DNA of 64,000 bases, from assembly GCF_020179835.1 (NCBI RefSeq), contig NZ_JAIUDA010000008.1:186001-250000 (forward strand), written 5' to 3'. Shown one piece after another: positions 1-7,485 of this stretch. Numbering within the stretch: the first letter of the stretch is position 1; every line of letters begins with the position of its first letter. The translations under genes and the position numbers were made by a program. The notes under the pieces are model-generated. The model had not been told where the DNA came from. It made no database searches and saw only the letters and a list, made by a program, of their open reading frames with translations. This DNA comes from Pantoea sp. alder81. Its GTDB lineage: Bacteria; Pseudomonadota; Gammaproteobacteria; Enterobacterales; Enterobacteriaceae.

Positions 1-311
1 GCACGGCTGGTGGCGACACCAGTGAATACCTGGTTGACGTGCTGCGGTTGCAGCACTGCTGAAATCTCACTCACCATCGCGGACTGATTCGGATCGCCCG
101 CGCCCAGTCCAACGGACAGTGCGTTATCGATCAGCGCCGCGTACTCGCGCATATCGGCAATCGCTTCTTCATTGGTGGCGTAATTTTTTGATAAGACGCC
201 CACCAGCACGTGGCCTTCTGCGGCCTGCCAGATCTCTTTGGCGTTCTGCTTAGAACCGGCCAGCACGTTGAGGCACAGACGGCCCTGATAAAAATTCGGG
301 TTCAGACTCAT
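1..311 (-). CDS. dgaF: KDGP aldolase, DgaF family (3' part outside window)
   Basis: The N-terminal ~103 residues of a 2-dehydro-3-deoxy-phosphogluconate aldolase of the DgaF type; the rest lies beyond the left edge. The visible part includes LCLNVLAGS near residue 12, HVLVGVLSKNY near 34, and the stretches GLGAGDPNQSAMVS and HVNQVFTGV, which resemble Salmonella DgaF as I remember it. In that family the enzyme splits 2-keto-3-deoxygluconate-6-phosphate into pyruvate and glyceraldehyde-3-phosphate. The ATG at 311 overlaps the stop of the upstream ammonia-lyase gene (ATGA), so the two are translationally coupled. It is the last visible gene of the operon starting near 5309. Substrate assignment follows the family and the neighbour; it is not proven here. 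Confidence 0.85.
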   Translation of the reverse strand, partial: MSLNPNFYQGRLCLNVLAGSKQNAKEIWQAAEGHVLVGVLSKNYATNEEAIADMREYAALIDNALSVGLGAGDPNQSAMVSEISAVLQPQHVNQVFTGVATSR

Positions 312-1429
312 GCGCGTTTTCCTCCGCTGATTAACGCCTGGATACGGCTAAAGATAATATGCAGCTGATCGGCGCTGACGCTGCGCACATCCGCTTCGAT
401 AATGCCTTCATTGGCCTTGTAGCCACGGAAGTAGATAGCGATATCGCCGGTTTTCAGCGCCTGCACCAGCTCGCCGGTTGGCCATTGAGTGACGACTTCA
501 TCGAACTTGATCTCAGCACGAGCGATATCGCGGCCCGCCGCATCCCACACCACGCGAGCGGACACGCCATTAATCGTGTTGAGGTTGTCGATAAACGGCG
601 TCATGTTGGCCACCATCTCAGCGCCGGTGGTTTTCGGCTGCACCAGATAGTTTTCAATCGCCTGCGTCAGACCGAGAATGCCCTCTTTACCGACTTTCAT
701 CGCGCGGCCAATGCCGTTGCTTTGACGTTTTACCCACTCAACATATTGGGTGCGGCCGATCACCAGTCCGCTGGTTGGCCCTTCAATCGCCTTGGCACCG
801 CTGTAGATCACCAGATCCGCGCCCATTTGGTAGTAGCACTGCAGATCTTCTTCTGCTGCCGCATCCACGATTAATGGGATACCGTGTTTACGCGCGACCA
901 CCGCCGCCTGCTCCACGCTCAGGTGGCTCTTCTGCACGCAGTGGTGTGACTTGATGTACATTAGTGCCGCCGTGGTTGGCGTGATGGCGGCGGCCAGCTG
1001 TTCTGGCGAGCATTCGTTGCTGTAACCGGCTTCCACTAAACGTCCACCGCCCAGCGCCACCATCGCGCCCACCGGTGCGCCGAAGTTTACGTTGTGCCCT
1101 TTCGGCACCACGATATCGTGCGGTACGGTCAACGGTGCGGCATGCAGGTTATCCAGCAGCCAGTCGTTATCTTTGACGATCACCGCCGCCACGCTCTGCG
1201 CGATGCCAGCCGAGGCGCAGGAGACCACGACCGCGTTCTCCACATCCAGCAGTTTAGCGATATAGGCGCCGGTTTTATTGACCAGATCTTTGATCTCGAA
1301 ATAGTGATTCAAACCGTAGCTGACGGTCTCCACCACATCGGCAGACGGGGTTGAAACACCGAGAATGGTCATACGACCGGAGGCATTGATGACCTGTTTC
1401 AGGTCATATTTTTCATAAATCGAAGACAT
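308..1429 (-). CDS. dgaE: DgaE-family PLP-dependent ammonia-lyase (D-glucosaminate-6-phosphate type)
   Basis: A 373-residue fold-type I, SelA-like PLP enzyme. In the DgaE family the reaction is D-glucosaminate-6-phosphate to 2-keto-3-deoxygluconate-6-phosphate plus ammonia. Visible marks are VVSCASAGIAQSV near residue 70, IVDAAAEED near 190 (the Asp that would contact the PLP ring nitrogen) and YSGAKAIEGP near 210, whose Lys is the likely Schiff-base residue. I chose the ATG at 1429 because AAGGG lies 10 nt before it. An ATG at 1447 is in frame but has no ribosome site. With the chosen start the gene overlaps the amidohydrolase end by 17 nt, and its stop overlaps the aldolase start. True substrate specificity (gluco- or another aminohexonate) cannot be read from sequence. 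Confidence 0.85.
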   Translation of the reverse strand: MSSIYEKYDLKQVINASGRMTILGVSTPSADVVETVSYGLNHYFEIKDLVNKTGAYIAKLLDVENAVVVSCASAGIAQSVAAVIVKDNDWLLDNLHAAPLTVPHDIVVPKGHNVNFGAPVGAMVALGGGRLVEAGYSNECSPEQLAAAITPTTAALMYIKSHHCVQKSHLSVEQAAVVARKHGIPLIVDAAAEEDLQCYYQMGADLVIYSGAKAIEGPTSGLVIGRTQYVEWVKRQSNGIGRAMKVGKEGILGLTQAIENYLVQPKTTGAEMVANMTPFIDNLNTINGVSARVVWDAAGRDIARAEIKFDEVVTQWPTGELVQALKTGDIAIYFRGYKANEGIIEADVRSVSADQLHIIFSRIQALISGGKRA

Positions 1430-2546
1430 GATTGGTTTTCCCTTCATCTGTCAGATGCCACTCACCCGCGACAACCACGGCCAGCGGCAGCAAATGTTGC
1501 TCACCCAAAACCCGTTCGCCTTCAGCATCAACGAACGGGCGGGCTTCCTCTTTGACGGTAAAAATGGTCAGGTCGGCGTCATAACCCTCAGTTAAGCGCC
1601 CTTTGCCCGCTAAGCGCAGGCCAGCCGCGGCATTGCCGGTCACGCAGTCAATAACCTGCGGCAGCGTCATGCCAATGCTGAAGAATTTCGACATCACGTG
1701 CGCCAGGCTGTGTACCGGGCCGTTGATGCGGTTGCGACAGTAAATGTCAGAGCTGATGGTGTCGGGCAGAATGCCCTGCGCGATGGCCTGACGCGCCACT
1801 TCAAAGCTGAAGCTGGCGCTGCCGTGGCCGATATCCAGCTTCACGCCGCGCGCGATAGCATTTTTCACCGCCGCCTTCAGTTCGCCCTGTGGCGACAAAA
1901 TGCGGTTCGGTTTGCCGTTGAAGCAGTGGGTAATGATGTCACCGGAGGTGAGCAGATCGGCGATCTCTTCCAGCACCGGCGGATTGTTGCCGATGTGCAC
2001 CATCAGCGGCAGATTACCCGCCGCCTGCTGGATGGCTTTAGCGCGAATCAGTGGCTGAATGCCGTTTTCGCCCACCACGCTGCTGCTCATGCGCGCTTTC
2101 AATCCCACGATAAAGTCCGGGCGACGTTTTACCGCCTGCACCACCGCGTCACTGTCGATCTGCGCCATATCGGCCAGCTCGTTCTGCGTGATGATGCCGG
2201 TGCGTGAGATGTTGATCAGCGCGCGCACTTCCGTGGTGGCGGAACGGGTGAGCTGATAGAAATCGTCGATATGATCCGCACCGGTGCTGCCTGCATCGAC
2301 CACCGTAGTGACGCCCTGCGCCACGCCAATCGCATCGGCTTCATCGTGATAAATCGGGGATTTGGGATAGCAGTGCACGTGGCTATCAATCCAGCCCGCG
2401 CTGACGTAGTAGCGCCCTGCTAAATCGCGCTCCTGCTGAGCCGCGCCTTTAACGTCACCGACTGCAGCAATCTTGCCGTGCTGGATGGCGATATCCACCA
2501 GCTGTTCGTCGCACAAACGCGCGCGGCGCAGAATCAGATCAAACAT
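1413..2546 (-). CDS. Amidohydrolase/deacetylase family metallohydrolase
   Basis: 377 residues, a TIM-barrel metal-dependent amidohydrolase related to dihydroorotases and N-acyl-amino acid or sugar deacetylases. The first metal motif IDSHVHC (His56 and His58) is present. A Lys in IVGLKAR near residue 150 fits the carboxylated bridging lysine, LMVHIGNN and ITHCFNGK carry the next metal histidines, and TISSDIY carries the catalytic Asp. AAGGAG precedes the ATG. It sits between the membrane genes (separated by a repeat array) and the DgaE/DgaF enzymes, so removal of an N-acyl group from an amino-sugar acid before deamination is a reasonable inference. A cyclic amide or ureide substrate is an alternative. 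Confidence 0.85.
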   Translation of the reverse strand: MFDLILRRARLCDEQLVDIAIQHGKIAAVGDVKGAAQQERDLAGRYYVSAGWIDSHVHCYPKSPIYHDEADAIGVAQGVTTVVDAGSTGADHIDDFYQLTRSATTEVRALINISRTGIITQNELADMAQIDSDAVVQAVKRRPDFIVGLKARMSSSVVGENGIQPLIRAKAIQQAAGNLPLMVHIGNNPPVLEEIADLLTSGDIITHCFNGKPNRILSPQGELKAAVKNAIARGVKLDIGHGSASFSFEVARQAIAQGILPDTISSDIYCRNRINGPVHSLAHVMSKFFSIGMTLPQVIDCVTGNAAAGLRLAGKGRLTEGYDADLTIFTVKEEARPFVDAEGERVLGEQHLLPLAVVVAGEWHLTDEGKTNHVFDL

Positions 2547-2576
2547 ATTTACTCCTTAACAACCTGCATTCAGCCT

Positions 2577-2789
2577 GGTGCACATAAATGCGCACCCTAC
2601 GGAATGTGCACCACATCTGCCTGATGCGCATAAATGCGCACCCTACGGAATGTGCACCACATCTGCCTGATGCGCATAAATGCGCACCCTACGGAATGTG
2701 CACCACATCTGCCTGATGCGCATAAATGCGCGCCCTACGGAATGTGCACCACATCTGCCTGATGCGCATAAATGCGCGCCCTACGGAAT
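2577..2789 (+). repeat. 46-bp tandem repeat array (four full units plus 29 bp)
   Basis: Units start at 2577, 2623, 2669 and 2715, with a partial fifth unit at 2761-2789. They are nearly identical; unit 1 differs at two positions near its start, and units 4 and 5 have G for A in the second half of the palindrome. Each unit carries a self-complementary core, TGCGCA-TAAA-TGCGCA, flanked by GTAGGGTGCGC-type sequence, so an RNA from either strand would form a row of strong hairpins. The array lies inside the operon, between the DUF4310 gene and the amidohydrolase gene. It has no spacers, so it is not a CRISPR. Confidence 0.95.
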
Positions 2790-2794
2790 CGTAG

Positions 2795-2814
2795 GGTCGC
2801 CATTTATGGCGACC
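2795..2814. repeat. REP-like hairpin GGTCGCC/GGCGACC, copy 1
   Basis: Perfect palindromic arms GGTCGCCAT and ATGGCGACC around TT, directly after the 46-bp array and just downstream of the DUF4310 stop. Related hairpins occur at 8171-8190, 24667-24686 and, imperfectly, 37311-37331, all between genes. It probably caps or processes the transcript end of the membrane-protein genes. Confidence 0.75.
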
Positions 2815-2832
2815 GTTAAACCGGTTACTGCA

Positions 2833-3480
2833 TCACAGAGAGATCGGGAACATCGCGCCTAATGCCATCGCGCCGAGAATCGCGCCACCGGTGATCGGTT
2901 TGTTCCACAGATAGAACAACAGCGCACCCACCAGCGAACCGAGGCCAATCGGAATCGATGCCGCCATCGCAGACAGGATGATCAACGGCCCGAGGAAGCG
3001 GCCGGAGGCATTACCTGCGCCCATCATCACGTCCGCACCGTAAGTGGAATCGCTTTGATTGATGGTGAACTTACGCGCCAGGATGATCAGATAGCCAATC
3101 GCTACGCCCACCACCAGGCCAGTTGCCAGTGACGCGGCAAAGTTAGCCACCGGGAACACGATGCCCGCACCGAGCAGCAAGGCAGGAACACCTAAGCCGA
3201 CGCCGGTTTGGATCGCACCACCAATATCCAGAATCCCGACCAGCGAGCCTTCAATGATACGGGCAAACAGGAAGCTGGCACCGAACGCCGCCACTGCGCC
3301 ATATACGCCGGTTTCCATACCGGAGCGCAGCATGGATACGAATGCCACTTCGTTGAAAGCGCCAATGCCGTACAAGTAGTACATGTGCGTACCGGCAAAC
3401 ACGCCAGATGACAGCAGGCCAACAAAGATCGGGAACGACCAGTCGGCATACCAGAACCCTTTGTTTTCAGTCTCGTTCAT
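2833..3480 (-). CDS. DUF4310 family integral membrane protein
   Basis: 215 residues with about six hydrophobic segments (for example PIFVGLLSSGVFAG near residue 17, VYGAVAAFGASFLFA near 58, ALLLGAGIVFPVANF near 100 and the C-terminal GGAILGAMALGAMF). It is rich in Gly, as transport channels often are. It always travels with DUF4311, DUF4312 and SFCGS genes, as here; no member has an assigned function that I know. AAGGAG precedes the ATG and the gap to the DUF4311 gene is 12 nt. I infer that it forms one membrane half of an uptake system for the substrate degraded by the downstream enzymes. Confidence 0.8.
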   Translation of the reverse strand: MNETENKGFWYADWSFPIFVGLLSSGVFAGTHMYYLYGIGAFNEVAFVSMLRSGMETGVYGAVAAFGASFLFARIIEGSLVGILDIGGAIQTGVGLGVPALLLGAGIVFPVANFAASLATGLVVGVAIGYLIILARKFTINQSDSTYGADVMMGAGNASGRFLGPLIILSAMAASIPIGLGSLVGALLFYLWNKPITGGAILGAMALGAMFPISL

Positions 3481-3492
3481 TCTCGAGGCTCC

Positions 3493-4269
3493 TTATTTGC
3501 CGCTCAGGCTGTTGTGGATCATGTCCAGCCAGCCAGGGACACCCAGTTGGAAGGATTGCAGCAGTTTCATGTCGAAGCCACGGAAGAAGCCACTCAGAGC
3601 GAACAGCAGCACAATCGCGAACATCATCACTTTGGTGACTTTGTTCCAGCCGCTCTCTTCCACGCCTTTACCGATCAGGATGCCCAGCACCAGACCCGGT
3701 ACGGCATTGCCCATGATCAACTGCGCCAGACCACCAAAGATGGTCGCCCAGAAGCCCGATTTCTTACCGGCATCAATGGCCGCCAGCCAGAAGATCACTG
3801 GCATCACGGTATTCACCAGCAGGTTCGCCGCCGGTACCAACACTTTCACTGCCGTGACCTGCAACGCCGCTGGCACCGCAGAAGCGGTACTGTTGAGGAA
3901 CGCTACGACGATCATGCCGATGATGCCGCAGGCAATCGCCATGCGTTTCGGGTTGTGCAGGGTTTCCGCGACGTTACGATTTTTCACCATCAACGCAGCC
4001 GCGCCCCAGTTGGGCAGAATGCGGTGGTCAACGTCCTGTGTGAAGGAGCCTGCCGCCACAGACGATGCCCAGGCGTTAAAGAAGAAGCCAAGACCAAAGG
4101 AGAAGTGCGAAGCAGGATCGCCTTCGCAGGAATTGAGTTCACCCAAAGTACGAAACGCGCCCATACCTTGCGTGGTCGGTGCATGGAACATGCGCGCTGC
4201 GCCCGCTCCTACCCCAACGCCAACCAATCCACCAATGATCAACGACTTAAACAAAATGATTAAAAACAT
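3493..4269 (-). CDS. DUF4311 domain-containing integral membrane protein
   Basis: 258 residues. An N-terminal hydrophobic Gly-rich segment (LIIGGLVGVGVGAGAA) is followed by a polar loop with conserved-looking GELNSCEGDP near residue 45, then about five further membrane segments, among them IIGMIVVAFLNSTASAV near 120 and VTKVMMFAIVLLFALSGFF near 215. It appears to be the larger partner of the DUF4310 protein. AAGGG stands about 10 nt before the ATG. The 25-nt gap to the DUF4312 gene is the widest within the upstream part of the operon. Function unknown; transporter subunit by inference from membrane topology and gene context. Confidence 0.8.
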   Translation of the reverse strand: MFLIILFKSLIIGGLVGVGVGAGAARMFHAPTTQGMGAFRTLGELNSCEGDPASHFSFGLGFFFNAWASSVAAGSFTQDVDHRILPNWGAAALMVKNRNVAETLHNPKRMAIACGIIGMIVVAFLNSTASAVPAALQVTAVKVLVPAANLLVNTVMPVIFWLAAIDAGKKSGFWATIFGGLAQLIMGNAVPGLVLGILIGKGVEESGWNKVTKVMMFAIVLLFALSGFFRGFDMKLLQSFQLGVPGWLDMIHNSLSGK

Positions 4270-4294
4270 GTTGTTGTACCCTTTGTTGTCGTTT

Positions 4295-4594
4295 TTATTT
4301 CGTCGCGATGAAATCCACCTTGTCGGTGTCGATCACGGTGACGCTGACGGTAATATCCAGCTCAACGCTGTAATTCCGTCGTTCGCGCGCCAGAAAGAAG
4401 AACAAGAACTTCTCTGTGCGTACGCTCTCCTGCGCGCGCAGCACCCGCACATCTATGGGTTCAATGCGCAACAGAATCTTTTGGCTGGTGCGCAGCACTT
4501 GCTGCTGCACCTTGCTCAATGCATCGGAAAAGGCTTTCGCTTTGCTGTCGCCTTTGCCCTGCACCGTTACCTGGGTCTCGTATTGCTGTTTCAT
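4295..4594 (-). CDS. DUF4312 family protein (small cytoplasmic)
   Basis: 99 residues, no signal peptide or membrane segment. The pattern is strand-helix-strand-strand: YETQVTVQGKG, then an amphipathic helix AFSDALSKVQQQVLRTSQ, then strands around LLRIEPIDVRVL and YSVELDITVSVTVID. The ATG at 4594 lies 2 nt after the stop of the SFCGS gene. It could be a cytosolic accessory subunit of the DUF4310/4311 membrane pair. I recognise the family by its context and length only; no enzymatic residues stand out. Confidence 0.8.
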   Translation of the reverse strand: MKQQYETQVTVQGKGDSKAKAFSDALSKVQQQVLRTSQKILLRIEPIDVRVLRAQESVRTEKFLFFFLARERRNYSVELDITVSVTVIDTDKVDFIATK

Positions 4595-4596
4595 GC

Positions 4597-4953
4597 TTAG
4601 CTGCCGTGTTTTTTATTCCAGGCCTGCACCAGACGTTCACCCAGCTCTTCTTTATCCATAAAGCCAAAGCCCAGCACGGTGGCGCCTTCGTTGATGGCAG
4701 TCACGCCTTCATCAATCGAACGCATGCCGTGTTTGGCTTTGTAGCCATATTTGTTCTGTGCAGTGATGGCACCTGCACCGCCGCTGCCGCAGAAGGAGAT
4801 ACCGAAATCGGCGTTTTCCGCTTTCATCACATCGCCCAGTTTCATGTCGGCTGCTACGCCCGGCACGACAACGGCACGGCCGCCTGCTTTCTCAATACCG
4901 GCTGCGACTTTCTGGCCTTTACCCAGACGATCACCAATGACGACTGTTACCAT
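4597..4953 (-). CDS. Glycine-rich SFCGS family protein (DUF2620, YhfU-like)
   Basis: 118 residues. The family signature is in ADFGISFCGSGGAGA near residue 55, followed by AQNKYG and later ATVLGFGFMDKEELGERLV. The run from ISFCGSGG to the Asn-Lys resembles the CGTGIG...ANK active-site loop of RpiB/LacAB sugar-phosphate isomerases; that is my inference, not a known assignment. E. coli YhfU belongs to the same domain family. I start it at the ATG at 4953, with AGAGGA 7 nt upstream; a TTG two codons earlier is less likely. It lies 2 nt before the DUF4312 gene. Likely a cytosolic component of the transport/catabolic system. Confidence 0.8.
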   Translation of the reverse strand: MVTVVIGDRLGKGQKVAAGIEKAGGRAVVVPGVAADMKLGDVMKAENADFGISFCGSGGAGAITAQNKYGYKAKHGMRSIDEGVTAINEGATVLGFGFMDKEELGERLVQAWNKKHGS

Positions 4954-4970
4954 GTTCAATTCCTCTCGAT

Positions 4971-5309
4971 TTATGCTTCGTTCGATTTCGCCACTTCGAT
5001 ATGCACCGATAACAACCAGGCTTCTTCTTTTGGCAGATTGCCAAACAGATCGACCACTTGCTGTGCCAGCGCCATGGTTTCTGGCGAGATATCTTCAAAC
5101 AGTTCGGCTTCCACTTCCGGCAAGGCTTCTCCCGTGAGGGAACGCGCTGCCATCGCCCGCACATGCGACGCCAGCATCTGCTGCTGCACGGCATTGGCTT
5201 CGATGTGGTGCGCGGCGTAGATCGCCGCAATCTGCTTCAACGTGTTATCCGCCAACGCCTGAATGGCTTCTGGCGTACTCGGTTTCAGCGGGACAGCTTC
5301 ACTCCTCAC
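4971..5309 (-). CDS. PRD domain-containing protein
   Basis: 112 residues, a single stand-alone PRD-like helical domain (PTS regulation domain) with no DNA-binding part. Candidate regulatory histidines are in AAHHIEANAVQ near residue 35 and in LSVHIEVAKSNEA near the C-terminus. It starts at a GTG at 5309 with AGGAG 8 nt upstream. It is the first gene of the operon. In PRD proteins His residues are phosphorylated by HPr or EIIB components, so it may couple this uptake system to PTS status. That role is inferred, since no PTS phosphotransfer protein is encoded nearby. Confidence 0.75.
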   Translation of the reverse strand: MRSEAVPLKPSTPEAIQALADNTLKQIAAIYAAHHIEANAVQQQMLASHVRAMAARSLTGEALPEVEAELFEDISPETMALAQQVVDLFGNLPKEEAWLLSVHIEVAKSNEA

Positions 5310-5398
5310 CTTGCTACTCCTGTTTACTGCGGATAATTAGAGATAATTCGCGTTGAAAAGAAATTACGCTTTCCGCTTCAGGCTGTGGAGACGCATCT

Positions 5399-5418
5399 TT
5401 TCCACCTCAAAGTGGAAA
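5399..5418. promoter_or_regulatory. Inverted repeat upstream of the PRD/DUF4310-12 operon (candidate operator)
   Basis: Perfect 7-bp arms TTTCCAC and GTGGAAA with a 6-nt spacer, about 90 bp before the first start codon of the operon. No T-run follows on either side, so an operator is more likely than a terminator. The regulator gene is not in the window. Confidence 0.45.
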
Positions 5419-5431
5419 TCCCACGGGCGTG

Positions 5432-5447
5432 TGTGCGCCAGATCGCA
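5432..5447. promoter_or_regulatory. Degenerate CRP-like site upstream of the catabolic operon
   Basis: TGTGC-N6-TCGCA matches the CRP consensus TGTGA-N6-TCACA at 8 of 10 positions with the correct spacing. Catabolite control would suit a catabolic operon, but the match is imperfect. Confidence 0.35.
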
Positions 5448-5536
5448 CTACGCATGAAGTGTGCGAAACAGGTCACAAAAATGCGGGTTATGCCGGAAAT
5501 GAGTGTGAGAGAACGGAGAAATCGCGGGGGAAGATA

Positions 5537-5557
5537 AGGCCAGCCACAGGGCTGGCC
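5537..5557 (-). terminator. Hairpin after cybC
   Basis: GGCCAGCC and GGCTGGCC arms around 4 nt, starting 7 nt after the cybC stop on the minus strand. The T-run is poor, so termination may be weak. Confidence 0.55.
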
Positions 5558-5563
5558 GGTTTA

Positions 5564-5950
5564 TCAGCGGAATTTCTTATGGTTGGCGTTACGAATATCT
5601 TCCAACTTTTTCGCTTCAGTTTTGGCTTCGTCGAGTTTATTGGCTTTCGCCAACTGATCGACGACATCAATCTGTGCAATCAGAGAATCAAGACCAGCGT
5701 GATAATCCTTAATCTGGGCGCTATCGGCAGCCTGACCTTCCAGTTTTTCCGGCGTGGATTTTTTAGCATCCTCCGCCGCCTGGCGCATCTTGCCGAGTGC
5801 GGTTTGCATTTCCTGAGCATCGGAGGTTTTTTTCACCACGCTCAGGCCATCTTTCAGAGTATCCATATCATTCTTCAGGTCAGCGGCGAATACGCTAGCC
5901 GAGGAGAACAACAGCGAGAGAGACAACATTGCAATTACATGCTTCCGCAT
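5564..5950 (-). CDS. cybC: Soluble cytochrome b562
   Basis: 128 residues with a Sec signal peptide of about 22 residues ending VFA-ADLKNDM, giving a ~106-residue mature four-helix bundle like E. coli cytochrome b562. The haem ligands are in place: Met7 of the mature protein (ADLKNDM) and the His near position 102 in RNANHKKFR. It is a periplasmic electron carrier whose physiological partner is not known. AAGGA lies 8 nt before the ATG. Only 15 bp separate the start from an ERIC element, so its promoter must be within or beyond that repeat. It follows pmbA as in E. coli. Confidence 0.93.
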   Translation of the reverse strand: MRKHVIAMLSLSLLFSSASVFAADLKNDMDTLKDGLSVVKKTSDAQEMQTALGKMRQAAEDAKKSTPEKLEGQAADSAQIKDYHAGLDSLIAQIDVVDQLAKANKLDEAKTEAKKLEDIRNANHKKFR

Positions 5951-5965
5951 AAAAATATCCTTATT

Positions 5966-6088
5966 TACCCTTCATCCTTCACGTTCCAGGCGCGTTGGCT
6001 GCGCTTACTCACCTCAGTCACTCACTCATGTAAGCTCCTGAGAATTCATTCACTTGCCGGCTTCCTGCAACGCGAATTATTTCGGGTA
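5966..6088. repeat. ERIC element (copy 1)
   Basis: About 123 bp carrying the conserved ERIC centre (…CTCACCTCAGTCACTC and ATGTAAGCTCCTGAG…) and the outer ends resembling CTTCA...GCGTTGG and CTTGCCG...GAATTATTTCGGGTA. Copies 2 and 3 are at 29408-29531 and 54696-54818. It sits between the pmbA terminator and cybC. Confidence 0.88.
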
Positions 6089-6105
6089 TTATTATTGGCA
6101 AAAAA

Positions 6106-6128
6106 AAAGCAGCCACGTGGGCTGCTTT
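6106..6128 (-). terminator. pmbA terminator
   Basis: On the minus strand GCAGCC and GGCTGC arms around ACGT are followed by a run of nine or more T, a canonical intrinsic terminator 17 bp after the pmbA stop codon region. Confidence 0.9.
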
Positions 6129-6144
6129 CAGTGAAGCGATGTGT

Positions 6145-7485
6145 TTATTGTCCGGCGATTTTCATCTCCGGCAGCAGCACCGACCCGCATTGTATATTGC
6201 TGCGCGTTTCAATGTCGTTACCGAGAGTTACCATATTGAGCCACATATCCTTGAGGTTGCCCGCAATTGTGATCTCACTCACAGGATATTGGATTTCACC
6301 GTTTTCAACCCAGAAACCTGAGGCACCGCGCGAGTAATCACCGGTCATAGCGCTGACGCTGGAACCCATCATTTCGGTCACCACTAAGCCACGGCCCATC
6401 TGTTTCAGCATATCTTCAAAGCTGTGACCCTGGCCGGCAATGCGCCAGTTGTGAATACCGCCCGCGTGGCCGGTGCTCTGCAGGCCAAGTTTGCGCGCCG
6501 AATAGCTGGTCAGCAGCCAGTTTTGCAGCACGCCATCTTTAATGATGTCACGCGCCTGGGTGCGGACGCCTTCGCTGTCGAACGGCGTAGACGCCAGCCC
6601 TTTCAGCAGGTGCGGCTTCTCTTCAATGGTCAGCCACTCGGGCAGAATCTGTTTGCCCAGTGAATCCAGCAGGAAAGTCGCTTTACGATAAACGCTGCCG
6701 CCGCTGATCATACCGACCAGATGGCCAAACAGACCCGTCGCCACTTCCGGCGCGAAGATCACCGGTGCTTTCATGGTTGGCAGTTTGCGCGGCGCCAGGC
6801 GTGACAACACGCGACGTGCACACTCTTGTCCTACCCAATCGGCACTTTGCAGATCGTCAATCGAACGGCCGATGGTGTAAGCGTAATCGCGCTCCATGTT
6901 GCCATCCTGTTCGGCAATCACACAGCTGGAGAGCGAATGGCGGCTCGAGCAATAGCTCTGCAGCATGCCGTGGCTGTTACCGAACACTTTGATGCCGACG
7001 TGGCTATTGAAGCTGCCGCCTTCGGTGTTGGTAATACGCTTGTCAGCCTGCAGCGATGCCTGTTCGGCTTGCGCGGCCAGTTCGATAGCGCGATCGGCGT
7101 CGATCTCCCACGGATGGTAAAGATCGAGATCCGGCGCTTCAAACGCCAGCAGATCGGGATCGGCTGGGGCGCCAAAAGGATCAACCGAGGTGTAGCGCGC
7201 GATATCGATCGCCGCTTGCACGGTGCGTTTAATCGCATCCGGGCTGAGATCGGTCGAGGAGGCGCTGCCTTTTCGGTTTTGATGATAGACGGTGATGCCG
7301 AGTGCACCATCGCTGTTGAATTCGACGTTTTCCACTTCGCCATAGCGGGTACTGACGCCGATGCCGGTGGTTTTGGTCACCGCCACTTCTGCACCATCGG
7401 TGCTGGCTTTCGCCAGTTCCAGCGCCTGCGCGACAGCCTGTTCTAACACTTTACGTTGTTCTGCAACCTGAGTAGATACGTTCAT
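6145..7485 (-). CDS. pmbA: Metalloprotease subunit TldE/PmbA
   Basis: 446 residues, full length for PmbA. With TldD it forms the heterodimeric protease that matures microcin B17 and degrades CcdA. This subunit lacks the HExxxH zinc site found in TldD, as expected for TldE. Family stretches include [16 protein letters not shown] near residue 45, [12 protein letters not shown] near 200, and [25 protein letters not shown] near the end, only part of which I quote as a marker of the C-terminal PmbA domain. It is transcribed alone, divergently from darP, and ends at a strong terminator. Confidence 0.95.
   Translation of the reverse strand: MNVSTQVAEQRKVLEQAVAQALELAKASTDGAEVAVTKTTGIGVSTRYGEVENVEFNSDGALGITVYHQNRKGSASSTDLSPDAIKRTVQAAIDIARYTSVDPFGAPADPDLLAFEAPDLDLYHPWEIDADRAIELAAQAEQASLQADKRITNTEGGSFNSHVGIKVFGNSHGMLQSYCSSRHSLSSCVIAEQDGNMERDYAYTIGRSIDDLQSADWVGQECARRVLSRLAPRKLPTMKAPVIFAPEVATGLFGHLVGMISGGSVYRKATFLLDSLGKQILPEWLTIEEKPHLLKGLASTPFDSEGVRTQARDIIKDGVLQNWLLTSYSARKLGLQSTGHAGGIHNWRIAGQGHSFEDMLKQMGRGLVVTEMMGSSVSAMTGDYSRGASGFWVENGEIQYPVSEITIAGNLKDMWLNMVTLGNDIETRSNIQCGSVLLPEMKIAGQ

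Noticed and set aside
2577..2789. CRISPR array
   Set aside because: The 46-bp units are contiguous, without unique spacers, and no cas genes are present.
2680..2862. 60-codon frame inside the tandem repeats
   Set aside because: Its sequence is only the translation of the repeat units.
3383..4600. 405-codon plus-strand open frame opposite the DUF4310/4311/4312 genes
   Set aside because: It is antisense to three genes with good ribosome sites and family membership, and its translation is low-complexity Thr/Pro/Ala-rich without motifs.
5310..5460. Sigma-54 promoter for the catabolic operon, by analogy with the Salmonella dga operon
   Set aside because: No GG-N10-GC pair close to the TGGCAC-N5-TTGC consensus is readable on the minus strand.
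5429..6337. 302-codon plus-strand open frame across cybC, the ERIC and the pmbA end
   Set aside because: It runs antisense through cybC with intact haem ligands, an ERIC and a terminator; no family pattern.
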